Part shown: positions 40,983-48,279 of the stretch, piece after piece
How positions within the stretch are numbered: position 1 is the stretch's first letter
Layout of the letters: each line of letters starts with the position of its first letter
DNA from: Bacteroides timonensis
Lineage (GTDB): Bacteria > Bacteroidota > Bacteroidia > Bacteroidales > Bacteroidaceae
DNA length: 54,422 nt
Direction: 5' to 3'
NCBI RefSeq assembly: GCF_000513195.1
Contig: NZ_CBVI010000069.1
Span: 1 to 54,422 of the forward strand
The notes under the pieces: model-generated
Told to the model about the DNA's origin: nothing
The model's database searches: none
Seen by the model: the letters and a program-made list of their open reading frames with translations, nothing else
Translations under genes and position numbers: made by a program

Positions 40983-41543
40983 ATGAATGAAGTTTTAAAA
41001 GCCATCAAGTCGCGTCGCAGTGTACGCGCCTATACGGAACAACAGATTTCACAAGAAGATCTGAATGCTATTTTGGAAGCGGCAACCTATGCTCCCAGTG
41101 GTATGAACTATCAGACGTGGCATTTCACAGCCATTCAGAATGCCACGGTGCTGGAAGAACTGAATGAGAAGATCAAAGGCGCTTTTGTCAAGAGTGAAGA
41201 GCCCCGTTTGCAGGAGCGTGGACACAGCCAGACCTATTGCTGTTATTATCATGCGCCTACGCTTGTCATCGTATCCAATGAACCGACGCAGTGGTGGGCA
41301 GCTATGGATTGTGCCTGTGCCATGCAGAATATCTTCCTTGCTGCAAAATCTCTCGGAATAGGTTCCTGTTGGATCAATCAATTGGGGCAGACTTATGATG
41401 ATCCTGAGGTACGTGCTTTCCTGACGGAGCTGGGTATTCCCGAAAATCATCGTGTGTACGGTTGCGCTGCTTTAGGTTATGCGGCAGCTGCTCCGGTTAA
41501 GGAAAGGCAGCTTGCGGAAGGCACTGTGACTATTATTAAGTAA
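40983..41543 (+). CDS. Nitroreductase family FMN oxidoreductase
   Basis: This 186-residue flavoenzyme reduces nitro compounds, quinones or flavins with NAD(P)H. It has the family N-terminus AIKSRRSVRAYTEQQIS, the FMN-binding SRRS and APSGMNYQTW, the PTQWWAAMDCACAMQNI helix and LGIGSCWINQLGQ near the second FMN site. Length fits the smaller NfsA/FRP-like branch. It follows the endonuclease-like gene by 5 bp and is probably co-transcribed. The nitro substrate is unknown; related Bacteroides enzymes are considered in metronidazole activation. Confidence 0.93.
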   Translation: MNEVLKAIKSRRSVRAYTEQQISQEDLNAILEAATYAPSGMNYQTWHFTAIQNATVLEELNEKIKGAFVKSEEPRLQERGHSQTYCCYYHAPTLVIVSNEPTQWWAAMDCACAMQNIFLAAKSLGIGSCWINQLGQTYDDPEVRAFLTELGIPENHRVYGCAALGYAAAAPVKERQLAEGTVTIIK

Positions 41544-41605
41544 TACCGGACCTGCTTTTCAGGAACTATCAACCTGATAATATTCATCTCTATATTTTCA
41601 GATTT

Positions 41606-41710
41606 GTTTCATGGCTTGGAACTCTCAGTTTCATGCCGTGAAACAAGTAGTTTCATTGCTTGAAACAAACAGTTTCACACCGAGAAACAGACAGTTTCAT
41701 CCTTTGAAAC
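41606..41710. repeat. Array of five 17-bp palindromes with exact 22-bp period
   Basis: Units GTTTCA-N5-TGAAAC start at 41606, 41628, 41650, 41672 and 41694. Half-sites are conserved; the N5 centres and 5-bp linkers vary. Units 2, 3 and 5 are perfect palindromes; unit 1 ends TGGAAC and unit 4 ends AGAAAC. The period is about two helical turns, so proteins would bind on one face. It lies between the nitroreductase stop and the outer membrane protein stop. Confidence 0.9.
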
Positions 41711-41783
41711 AGGAAATGAAGAATAGGATGAAAAAGGGATCATACGGAAGATAGATTTTTCTTTCCGTTTATAAATAGAAAAA

Positions 41784-41876
41784 GTCCGCAGGGGAGGCGG
41801 CAGTCAGGTAATTAATGAATTATACATGAAGCAATTTTGTATAATCCGCCACCTCGCCCTTTGGACTTCCTCTTTT
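41784..41876. repeat. Imperfect GC-rich inverted repeat
   Basis: AAAGTCCGCAGGGGAGGCGG on the left faces CCGCCACCTCGCCCTTTGGACTT on the right, with gaps. The inner loop holds a smaller hairpin (TTATACA / TGTATAA). It may terminate the converging units. Together with the 22-bp array it fills the 370-bp gap between genes; no ORF was found there. Confidence 0.5.
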
Positions 41877-41912
41877 CACAAAGAGGGCTGAAATGAAATT
41901 ATATCCGGATCT

Positions 41913-44243
41913 TTATCTCTGCATATCAATGATGCCACTGTCCGTATCACTATTGTTCAATCCCTTGTTTCCGGCTTTGTGCTTGCGGCCGAACTCGAAC
42001 GTATAGCCTATGCGGAGTATGAACATTTGCCCAGTCTCCTTCACAAAAGTTTCCGAACGGAAGGGAGCCACCTCACTGATGCGTTCTTTTCCCACCTTAT
42101 AATTATTGGTGAAAGGAAACAGAACACCGATCCCTGCCTGAAAGTTCTGCTTGGCGTACATTGCCATAAATGCCGTCTGATTTTCATTCTTCTTGATGGT
42201 CTCACCGAAGAAGTTGTTCTGCACCTTTCTGAATTGCCCGAGCAAAGAGAAGCCTTTGTATTGCAGTTGCGCCATCACACTGTAGTAAAATTCATCGTAC
42301 GTGTGGCTGTATTCCAAACCTTCCGACCAACTGCGGGTGTATCCTCCCGAAGCATAAAGAGTCAGGAAATCTTTCAGTCCGAACAGCGTTGCCCCGTTTG
42401 TGCCGATCATCAGTTCCGCATTCAGGCTCTGAAACGAGCGTTGGTTTTCATCTTTCAGTATCAGTTTCCCATCCTCGACGAAGATACTTTCCATGATGGG
42501 ACTGTCGTAATACTGATGGCGCAGGCTCAGATTGGCATTGAACTGTTTCTTAGAATAACTGTAGGACAAGGAATTTGTGAACTGCTGGTATGTTTTCAGC
42601 AACGGGTTGCCACGAACAATCTGTATGGTATCAATAGCCTGTTCCACATCCGTCAGCGAACCGAGTGAAGGTATGGCGGGACTGATATTGAACCGGTAGC
42701 GCAGGAAGCCCGCTTTCTTCAAATTATAACTCAACCGTACGGTAGGCGTGAAAGTATAGTAAGCATGGTCTTCGTCACTTTCCTTGAACCAGGCACGCGT
42801 CATGCCCACACTGCCCGCATAACTGAAGTCCTTCACCTTGCCCTGCACCTCCAGGAAAGCCGATGTCTGTGCCTGATCCATCTTCGAAGTTGTGGGGTTG
42901 GAACCTTTGTACTCATTTTCCGTTCTCATCTGATAGTGGCGGGCACCGCCGCTTAGTTTTACATCCTTGAAACTCTTTTCATAAATGGCCTCACCGATGA
43001 TGGAGCGTTTGTCACCGTCCACCAGTGTCTGAATATCTGCCAGTGGCGTATTCTCGTTCTTGTACTCCTTGTATTTCCGGTTGTTTTTGGTATGGATGAG
43101 CGTTCCCGTCACATTCATCTGAATGCTCTGCTGATGGGGCAGGGTATGCTGGAAGTAAAGGTCGAGTGCCGGAGAATAGCTGGACGAATGGTTGTTGACG
43201 TACGAATAAATAGATTCCGTATCGCCTACCGCCCACATTTTGTTCAACTCATTCTGATAAGGAGCGTTGTTGAGATTATTGCGGAAGATGGCATTGAATA
43301 CATACTTGTCCGCCTTCGTCAGATTGTAAGTCAGATTCAGGTTGTTGATGAAACTGAGTGAGGGAGATTCATCTTCGATACCTTTCTTGATGCGGTCGAT
43401 GGTACGGTCGCTCAGATAGAACGTTTCGTGAGATTCGAGGCGGCTGTGGTATTTGCCATTCTTGTTGAAGTAGTCGATGCCCCATTCGGAGTTCTTGTAG
43501 TTGAACTTCGCACTCAGGAAATTCTCTCCCCACAGGGTATGGGGCGAGTCGGAAAGCTGGAAGTTTACCACACCACCTGTTTCGCGGCGACGCAGGATAA
43601 TATTGACTACAGCACCCAGTTCGTTGTCACCGTATTGCTTGCCTGGGTCTTCGATGAACTCCACGCGTAGCACGTCTTTGGCTCTGACGGCGGCTATTTC
43701 CTTGTCCGTCACTTTGATGCCGTTGATACGGGTTTGTACGGCTCCGCCACCGCTGACGCTCATGCTGTTGGTGAAATTGTCCACTTGCAGGCGGGCGATG
43801 CCAAGCTTGTTCAGCAGGTCGTAGGCACCGAACGAGCGTTTTAGCTGGCTCTCGGTGGGCAGGATAATCTGACGGTCCACGCGTTGAAGCACGTTGCTGG
43901 CGGATACGGTCACTTCACCCAGGCTTACGGCATTTTCCTGCAACTGTACATCGCCCAGGTCGAGGTTGTTGTTCAGTTTCAGTAGGATGACTTCACTTTG
44001 ATAGCCGATAAAAGTAATGGCCAGGCGGTAATTGCCCGCCTTGATTTTATTGAGAGTGAACTTGCCTTGTGCGTCCGAAGTCACTCCGGTCACCAAGGTA
44101 GAGTCCGTGGTCCATAGCGATACATTGGCGGCTATGATGGCTTCTTGCGAAGTATCTGTAACACGTCCTTTGATTGTAAGGTTCTGTGCCTGCGTACTGA
44201 GTACGGAGAGGACCGTCAGTAGTAAAAATAGTTTTGTTTTCAT
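41913..44243 (-). CDS. TonB-receptor-like outer membrane beta-barrel protein
   Basis: This 776-residue protein has a signal peptide (MKTKLFLLLTVLSVLSTQA-Q), a CarboxypepD-regulatory-like domain (about 24-105), a plug-like region (SVSGGGAVQTRINGIKV, about 160-215) and a C-terminal barrel of the Outer membrane beta-barrel 3 type with FILRIGYTFEFGRKHK near the end. It is not a SusC protein: no SusD neighbour and a shorter barrel. It lies downstream of the small membrane peptide, GntR and ABC genes on the same strand, so it may be regulated with them. The substrate is unknown. Confidence 0.88.
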   Translation of the reverse strand: MKTKLFLLLTVLSVLSTQAQNLTIKGRVTDTSQEAIIAANVSLWTTDSTLVTGVTSDAQGKFTLNKIKAGNYRLAITFIGYQSEVILLKLNNNLDLGDVQLQENAVSLGEVTVSASNVLQRVDRQIILPTESQLKRSFGAYDLLNKLGIARLQVDNFTNSMSVSGGGAVQTRINGIKVTDKEIAAVRAKDVLRVEFIEDPGKQYGDNELGAVVNIILRRRETGGVVNFQLSDSPHTLWGENFLSAKFNYKNSEWGIDYFNKNGKYHSRLESHETFYLSDRTIDRIKKGIEDESPSLSFINNLNLTYNLTKADKYVFNAIFRNNLNNAPYQNELNKMWAVGDTESIYSYVNNHSSSYSPALDLYFQHTLPHQQSIQMNVTGTLIHTKNNRKYKEYKNENTPLADIQTLVDGDKRSIIGEAIYEKSFKDVKLSGGARHYQMRTENEYKGSNPTTSKMDQAQTSAFLEVQGKVKDFSYAGSVGMTRAWFKESDEDHAYYTFTPTVRLSYNLKKAGFLRYRFNISPAIPSLGSLTDVEQAIDTIQIVRGNPLLKTYQQFTNSLSYSYSKKQFNANLSLRHQYYDSPIMESIFVEDGKLILKDENQRSFQSLNAELMIGTNGATLFGLKDFLTLYASGGYTRSWSEGLEYSHTYDEFYYSVMAQLQYKGFSLLGQFRKVQNNFFGETIKKNENQTAFMAMYAKQNFQAGIGVLFPFTNNYKVGKERISEVAPFRSETFVKETGQMFILRIGYTFEFGRKHKAGNKGLNNSDTDSGIIDMQR

Positions 44244-44364
44244 ATTCGTTTCTGTTAGTAGATTACTGTTTGATTAGAGATGTAAAAGACACTCCTCCCT
44301 GTCAGGGAAGATTCTCTAATTTGTATTTCAGATGTTTATACTTTCGGCGTCGAGGCTGTAAAAG

Positions 44365-44478
44365 TTAAGACTGTACAGCGGAATTCAGTTCGTACATCAG
44401 AGTAAAAACTTTGACTATGATGAGCACGAAGAGGAGTCCGAAGGTAATCAATAATGCTGTCTTTGCGTATCTCTTCAT
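44365..44478 (-). CDS. 37-residue single-helix membrane peptide coupled to gntR
   Basis: The ATG at 44478 overlaps the GntR stop by 4 bp (ATGA), and the frame runs 37 codons to 44365. The peptide has a basic start (KRYAKT), one membrane helix (ALLITFGLLFVLIIVKVF) and a short polar end (NSAVQS). Coupling, clean hydrophobic pattern and a positive-inside start argue for a real small protein. It may be a subunit or regulator of the adjacent ABC transporter, which is inference. It is too short for standard gene finding. Confidence 0.6.
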   Translation of the reverse strand: MKRYAKTALLITFGLLFVLIIVKVFTLMYELNSAVQS

Positions 44479-44843
44479 GAACTGCTATTTTTAAGTTTAT
44501 TATATCGTTCTATCACTTCATCTATGCTGATGCCGAGCAGTTCCATATTGAGGAATACATCGGCCAGTTGGTTGTCGAAGAATTCTTTCTTCTGTATCTT
44601 CATCACTTTCTTCATGGCGTCCTTTGAGAGATAGAAGCCCATGCCCCGCTCGGGATAGATGATGTCCTCCGCTTGCAGGTATTCGTAGGCCTTCAGCACG
44701 GTGCGCGAGTTCACGGCAAGCTGCGTGGAAAGTTCCCTGACCGAGACTACCCGTTCGCCCGCCGTCCACTCACGGGTGAGTATCTTGCTGAAACAGAAGT
44801 CTACAATCTGTTGGTATATCGGTTTGTTGGTCTTGAAGTCCAT
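44475..44843 (-). CDS. GntR-family transcriptional regulator (YtrA type)
   Basis: This 122-residue repressor has a winged-helix domain (residues about 10-75: IYQQIVDFCFSKILTREW, SVRELSTQLAVNSRTVLKAYEYL, ERGMGFYLS) and a short C-terminal helical tail of about 45 residues instead of a ligand-binding domain. That layout is the YtrA subfamily, whose members usually repress their own ABC transporter operon. It lies 3 bp after the permease gene and overlaps the small membrane peptide. It is third in its operon, whereas YtrA regulators are often first. Confidence 0.92.
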   Translation of the reverse strand: MDFKTNKPIYQQIVDFCFSKILTREWTAGERVVSVRELSTQLAVNSRTVLKAYEYLQAEDIIYPERGMGFYLSKDAMKKVMKIQKKEFFDNQLADVFLNMELLGISIDEVIERYNKLKNSSS

Positions 44844-44846
44844 AGC

Positions 44847-45611
44847 TTACAGTTGTTTTTCTTTGAGTAGGAAGTAACTCGATACCCATGTGCCGATGGT
44901 GAACAAAGCCGGGGTGGCGTAATTGCAAAAGGCAATGACGGCTTCTCCCGTACTGCTCATGGGAAAATTATATATAGGATAGGCTATGATATTGGACAAC
45001 CAGTAGCCTTTGGTATCAGCAGGGCTGCATAAGTATGTAAATGCGCCAAGACTAAGCAGGGCACTGAGGCAGAGGCATAACACGATGAAGGAGCTTATCA
45101 GTTTCTGGCGTTTGAAGGCTATGCATCCGATAAAGAATATGCCTTGTAGCAGACTGTACGTTAGCATCTGGTCTTTTTGAATGGTATAAGGTTCTATCTG
45201 GCTTCCGAAATATTGCAGATAGTCGATTCCTGATAGATTGAATATTCCTTTAAGAACTGCTATTAGCAAAATGCAGAATAACGGGATTATAAGTATGTAT
45301 TTCATCCACAAGTGCAGAAACTTCTCAAAAACGGAAGCGGGCATCAACAAGTATAGAGTGGAGGTTTGTTTGGTGATATTTATCTCCAACAGGCAGGGGG
45401 CAATGCAGAGGAACCACAGCACGTAGCGACTAAGGGAGAGAGCCTGTGTATGTTCTGTGTAATAGCTTGTGCCCTTGTTGATGTCATACATCATGCAGAG
45501 AAGACAAATGCCCAGCACAATGCCGGCACTCCAAAGCAAGTGTTTGCCGGTTTCTAGTTTCTTATACTGTTCCAGCAGGAAGAAACGTTTCAGGTTGAAG
45601 GTTGCATTCAT
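44847..45611 (-). CDS. ABC transporter permease-like membrane protein
   Basis: This 254-residue protein has six predicted membrane segments (about 26-43, 64-83, 105-130, 147-165, 172-198 and 228-248), the usual number for an ABC-2-type permease. There is no signal peptide or lipid site. The ATPase gene lies upstream on the same strand across a 220-bp repeat, and gntR follows after 3 bp. Export of a peptide, lipid or antibiotic is typical of such YtrA-linked systems, but the substrate is not readable from sequence. Confidence 0.82.
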   Translation of the reverse strand: MNATFNLKRFFLLEQYKKLETGKHLLWSAGIVLGICLLCMMYDINKGTSYYTEHTQALSLSRYVLWFLCIAPCLLEINITKQTSTLYLLMPASVFEKFLHLWMKYILIIPLFCILLIAVLKGIFNLSGIDYLQYFGSQIEPYTIQKDQMLTYSLLQGIFFIGCIAFKRQKLISSFIVLCLCLSALLSLGAFTYLCSPADTKGYWLSNIIAYPIYNFPMSSTGEAVIAFCNYATPALFTIGTWVSSYFLLKEKQL

Positions 45612-45632
45612 AATTTCTTGTTGTTATTTTAT

Positions 45633-45852
45633 AAATGATAGCTTAGCGGGCGCAGCCCGCTAAGCTACGAGCTACCAGTGACAAGTTACCCTTTGGGATG
45701 ATCCCTTGAGTATCTCAGTTCTCCTCCTTCTGGAAGGAGGAGTACCCCAACGGGGGGAGGTGGTAGGTAAGAAAAGAATTCCTTAAGGCAACTTGTCACT
45801 CGTAGCCTGTAGCTCATAACTTAATTTAGCGCGGAGCGCTAAATTATCATTT
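45633..45852. repeat. Composite repeat bounded by two short-loop hairpins, inside the ABC operon
   Basis: The left hairpin is a 13-bp perfect stem with gca loop (45639-45667). The right hairpin is AATTTAGCGC-gga-GCGCTAAATT (45823-45845). Heptad arms (TACGAGCTACCAGTGACAAGTTA and its inverse) and a GC-rich middle hairpin (CTCCTCCTTC...GAAGGAGGAG) lie between. The ATPase stop codon TAG lies inside the right hairpin. Confidence 0.85.
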
Positions 45853-46660
45853 TTATCTTTTCCGGCACTTGCAGCATTGCTTTGTACAGCAATTCGATAT
45901 CCGGTGTATTCTCTTCCTCCTCCTCATTAGGCAGCACGGAGAAATATCCGGGCAATTCCTGTTCGCTGTAAATGCTGTTTTCGGGCAGGCTGTCTGTCCG
46001 GGCAAAGAGGAGGCGTTGGCTGATTTCGTCCAGCGAACGGTTCAGCAGGATTTCGCCTTCGCCGAGAATGATGAGGTGATCCAGCAGGTTCTCAAAGTCG
46101 TGTGCCTGATGGGTGGAGATGAGCAATGTGCTGTCATCATCTATACTGCGGCTGATGATACGTTTCAGAACTTGGCGGGATGTGATGTCCAGTCCGTTTG
46201 TAGGCTCGTCGAGTATCAGGAGCGGGGTATGCAGCGCGAAGGCATACGCCAGCATCGCTTTTTTTTGCTGACCGTAGGAGACTGCGGATAGTTTCTGCTC
46301 CCTGTCAATCTTCAGTTCTTCCAGGTTCTGTTCAAACTCTTTGTGGTTGAAGTGCGGATAGAAAGCGGAATGACGTGTGGCAAAAGCGGAAATGCTTTCG
46401 GAAGGCATCTGCATCTCTTCGGGCAGAAAGAAGTAGCGGCTTAACAGGGCGGGTTCTCTTTTTGCCGGATTCATCCCATCAATGCTGCATTCTCCTTTCC
46501 AGGGAAAAAGTAGTCCGCAAAGGAGATGTATCAGTGTGGTTTTTCCTACACCGTTCTCTCCCAGAAGTCCGTATATTCCATTGCCTATTTTCAAAGATAT
46601 GTCATTGAAAATAGGGTGATTAGACTTGTAGCCGTAGCTGATGTTTTCTATCTTTATCAT
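45839..46660 (-). CDS. ABC transporter ATP-binding protein
   Basis: This 273-residue ATPase has Walker A GLLGENGVGKTT (about 33-44), signature VSYGQQKK (about 132-139), Walker B LLILDEPTNGLD and the switch His in STHQAH, all complete. The C-terminal about 60 residues are an accessory segment. It energises the permease encoded downstream. A minus-strand promoter (CTTG-N20-TACGTTTG) precedes the ATG at 46660; the earlier in-frame ATG adds three residues. Its last codons and stop lie within the right hairpin of the repeat, so the element may have replaced the original end of the gene. Confidence 0.94.
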   Translation of the reverse strand: MIKIENISYGYKSNHPIFNDISLKIGNGIYGLLGENGVGKTTLIHLLCGLLFPWKGECSIDGMNPAKREPALLSRYFFLPEEMQMPSESISAFATRHSAFYPHFNHKEFEQNLEELKIDREQKLSAVSYGQQKKAMLAYAFALHTPLLILDEPTNGLDITSRQVLKRIISRSIDDDSTLLISTHQAHDFENLLDHLIILGEGEILLNRSLDEISQRLLFARTDSLPENSIYSEQELPGYFSVLPNEEEEENTPDIELLYKAMLQVPEKIKMII

Positions 46661-46694
46661 AATATCCAAGGTGTTGTACTGATGTATAACACTG

Positions 46695-46726
46695 CAAACG
46701 TAAACGAAGCGAAGGAGAAAAGCAAG
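46695..46726 (-). promoter_or_regulatory. Promoter of the ABC/GntR operon
   Basis: On the minus strand: CTTG (46726-46723), 20-bp spacer, TACGTTTG (46702-46695). The ATG at 46660 is 34 bp downstream. Confidence 0.5.
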
Positions 46727-46813
46727 GAAGGGGGAGGATTATTAATGTATTTTAGCAATTGAAAGGAGGTTGTCCATAATGCATTCAGGTGTGGCGACTA
46801 CTTACTTTTAAGT

Positions 46814-47236
46814 ATGACAGAACATAACAAAACAGAGAAAATATTTGTTTACTTACGTATAAACGGTAACTTTGTTGCACGGGATGCATTCGATACTTTA
46901 TATCTCTGTCTGCTATATGACGATGAGCCAGTATGTCGCTATACGGCAATTCGTATTTCTGCACAACGTTTTGAGGGCTTTTTAGCAGGAAGTGTTGATT
47001 TACGTTCACTTTTTATCCATCCGGAAACGGAACAAGAGTATTTCGATGTAGTATTTCAGACTGAGAAATATCAGAAGGTATTATCCGCAGAAAAGACTTT
47101 ATCTGAGGATAAATTGCCAGCTGATGGATATATCTTGTCAGGAGACGTACGCGAGAATGTAGTTATCAATTTACCGATAAAAGACCGTAGCTTATTGGCG
47201 GAGCTTGTGCGTAAGTTTGGTTGGGCATGTATGTAA
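46814..47236 (+). CDS. Hypothetical protein, possibly DUF6575-like
   Basis: This 140-residue soluble protein has no signal peptide or membrane segment. It is rich in beta-type sequence (KIFVYLRINGNFVARDAFDTLYLCLLYDDEP, with DLRSLFIHPE in the middle) and ends GWACM. It vaguely resembles DUF6575-type proteins of unknown function; I am not sure of this. It stands alone between the ABC operon and the convergent hemolysin III gene, whose stop is 1 bp away. Its A+T content seems higher than its neighbours, which may indicate recent gain. Confidence 0.65.
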   Translation: MTEHNKTEKIFVYLRINGNFVARDAFDTLYLCLLYDDEPVCRYTAIRISAQRFEGFLAGSVDLRSLFIHPETEQEYFDVVFQTEKYQKVLSAEKTLSEDKLPADGYILSGDVRENVVINLPIKDRSLLAELVRKFGWACM

Positions 47237-47237
47237 C

Positions 47238-47891
47238 TTATAAAATCAGCCACACCGCCACCATGTGGCACGCCGAACCTCCCAGTACAAAGAAATGGAA
47301 CACGGAATGCATGTAGCGCTGTCGGAAAGAATAGAATACCGCTCCGGTGATGTAGCACACCCCTTCGGCAATCATCCAGTAACAAGTTCCTTCGGCAACA
47401 GCATATAATGGCTTGAAGGCTGCCAGCACGGACAACCCCATAACGATGAAACAAATAGTCTCCACATTGCTATGTTCCTTCATCTTGCGGAAACTTACGA
47501 TGGTGCCGATGATGGCGCACAACCAAACGAAGCTGAACAATCCCCATCCCCAGGCGCCTACATTGCGCAGCGCAACCAGTGTGACGGGCGAATAGCTACC
47601 CGCAATATGCCAGTAGATGGCAGCATGGTCCCAATGCCGTAAGCGTCGTTTCCACGGATTGTGATGCTTCATGGCATGGTAAAGGGTAGAGAAGATGTAA
47701 GAACTGCCCATCCCGAACAGGTAGAGCCAGATGCCGAATGTAGCCCAAAAGTTTCCACTGCTTTTTATGAGGAACAACGTACCTACGACAATGCCCATCA
47801 GGATGCCTGCGGCATGCGAAAGAGTGTTGATTCTCTCTTCGGTTTTTGTATAGAAAAGCCCGCTGCGTTTGTTTTTTCGGGTGATGCTCAT
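47238..47891 (-). CDS. trhA: Hemolysin III / PAQR family membrane protein
   Basis: This 217-residue inner membrane protein has seven predicted helices and belongs to the hemolysin III (YqfA/TrhA, PAQR) family. Conserved residues are in EERINTLSHAAG, SSYIFSTLYHAMKHH, LRHWDHAAIYWHIAGSY (His and Asp ligands of a metal site) and the C-terminal SVFHFFVLGGSACHM. PAQR proteins act in membrane lipid homeostasis or as ceramidase-like hydrolases; haemolysis is a historical label. The ATG at 47891 follows a consensus promoter almost identical to that of the gene at 49992. Confidence 0.9.
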   Translation of the reverse strand: MSITRKNKRSGLFYTKTEERINTLSHAAGILMGIVVGTLFLIKSSGNFWATFGIWLYLFGMGSSYIFSTLYHAMKHHNPWKRRLRHWDHAAIYWHIAGSYSPVTLVALRNVGAWGWGLFSFVWLCAIIGTIVSFRKMKEHSNVETICFIVMGLSVLAAFKPLYAVAEGTCYWMIAEGVCYITGAVFYSFRQRYMHSVFHFFVLGGSACHMVAVWLIL

Positions 47892-47923
47892 TGGTAAAGG
47901 GGAGGTTAGTATTTTGTACCTCG

Positions 47924-47954
47924 CAAAGGTAGGCCTTTTCGGGCAGGATGCAAA
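47924..47954 (-). promoter_or_regulatory. Consensus promoter of trhA, twin of the one at 50037
   Basis: On the minus strand: TTTG (47954-47951), 19-bp spacer, TACCTTTG (47931-47924). The spacer (containing TGCCCGAAAAGGCC) is nearly the same as that of 50037-50067. Confidence 0.8.
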
Positions 47955-48070
47955 CTTTGTGCGAGGAAAAATCAGGTAAGCGGTGCAGTTCAAATAATCT
48001 GTTGATTTAGCCCTCTGTATTGAACAGTTTAGTATCTTCGCCTTGTAATCACCAAAAAGCATATAAAAAG

Positions 48071-48258
48071 ATGAAATATCCTATTGGAATACAGAGTTTC
48101 GACCGCATCCGCGAGGATGGATTTGTGTACGTAGACAAAACCGACATGATTTATGATCTTGTAAATGATGGTTCAGTTTATTTCCTTAGCCGTCCCCGTC
48201 GCTTTGGCAAGAGTTTGCTGGTGAGTACCCTCGCCTGCTACTTTTAGGGAAGAAAATA
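48071..48258 (+). pseudogene. Truncated AAA-ATPase-like / PD-(D/E)XK family gene
   Basis: The ATG at 48071 opens MKYPIGIQSFDRIREDG, then FVYVDKTDMIYDL and SRPRRFGKSLLVSTLACYF, and stops after 58 codons. This is the N-terminus and Walker A of the same family as the 570-residue gene at 48280-49992. Adding one T near 48246 would extend it by LGKK before similarity ends, so both a frameshift and a large 3' deletion are present. It faces the intact relative tail to tail. No activity is expected from this remnant. Confidence 0.8.
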
Positions 48259-48279
48259 AAACCAATAGTCAGGCAATAT

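Noticed and set aside
41606..41710. CRISPR array
   Set aside because: Repeats are 17-bp palindromes with 5-bp linkers; spacers are far too short and no cas genes are near.
41913..44243. SusC-type polysaccharide utilisation locus
   Set aside because: No SusD-like gene, glycoside hydrolase or SusC signature region adjoins; the protein is shorter than SusC.
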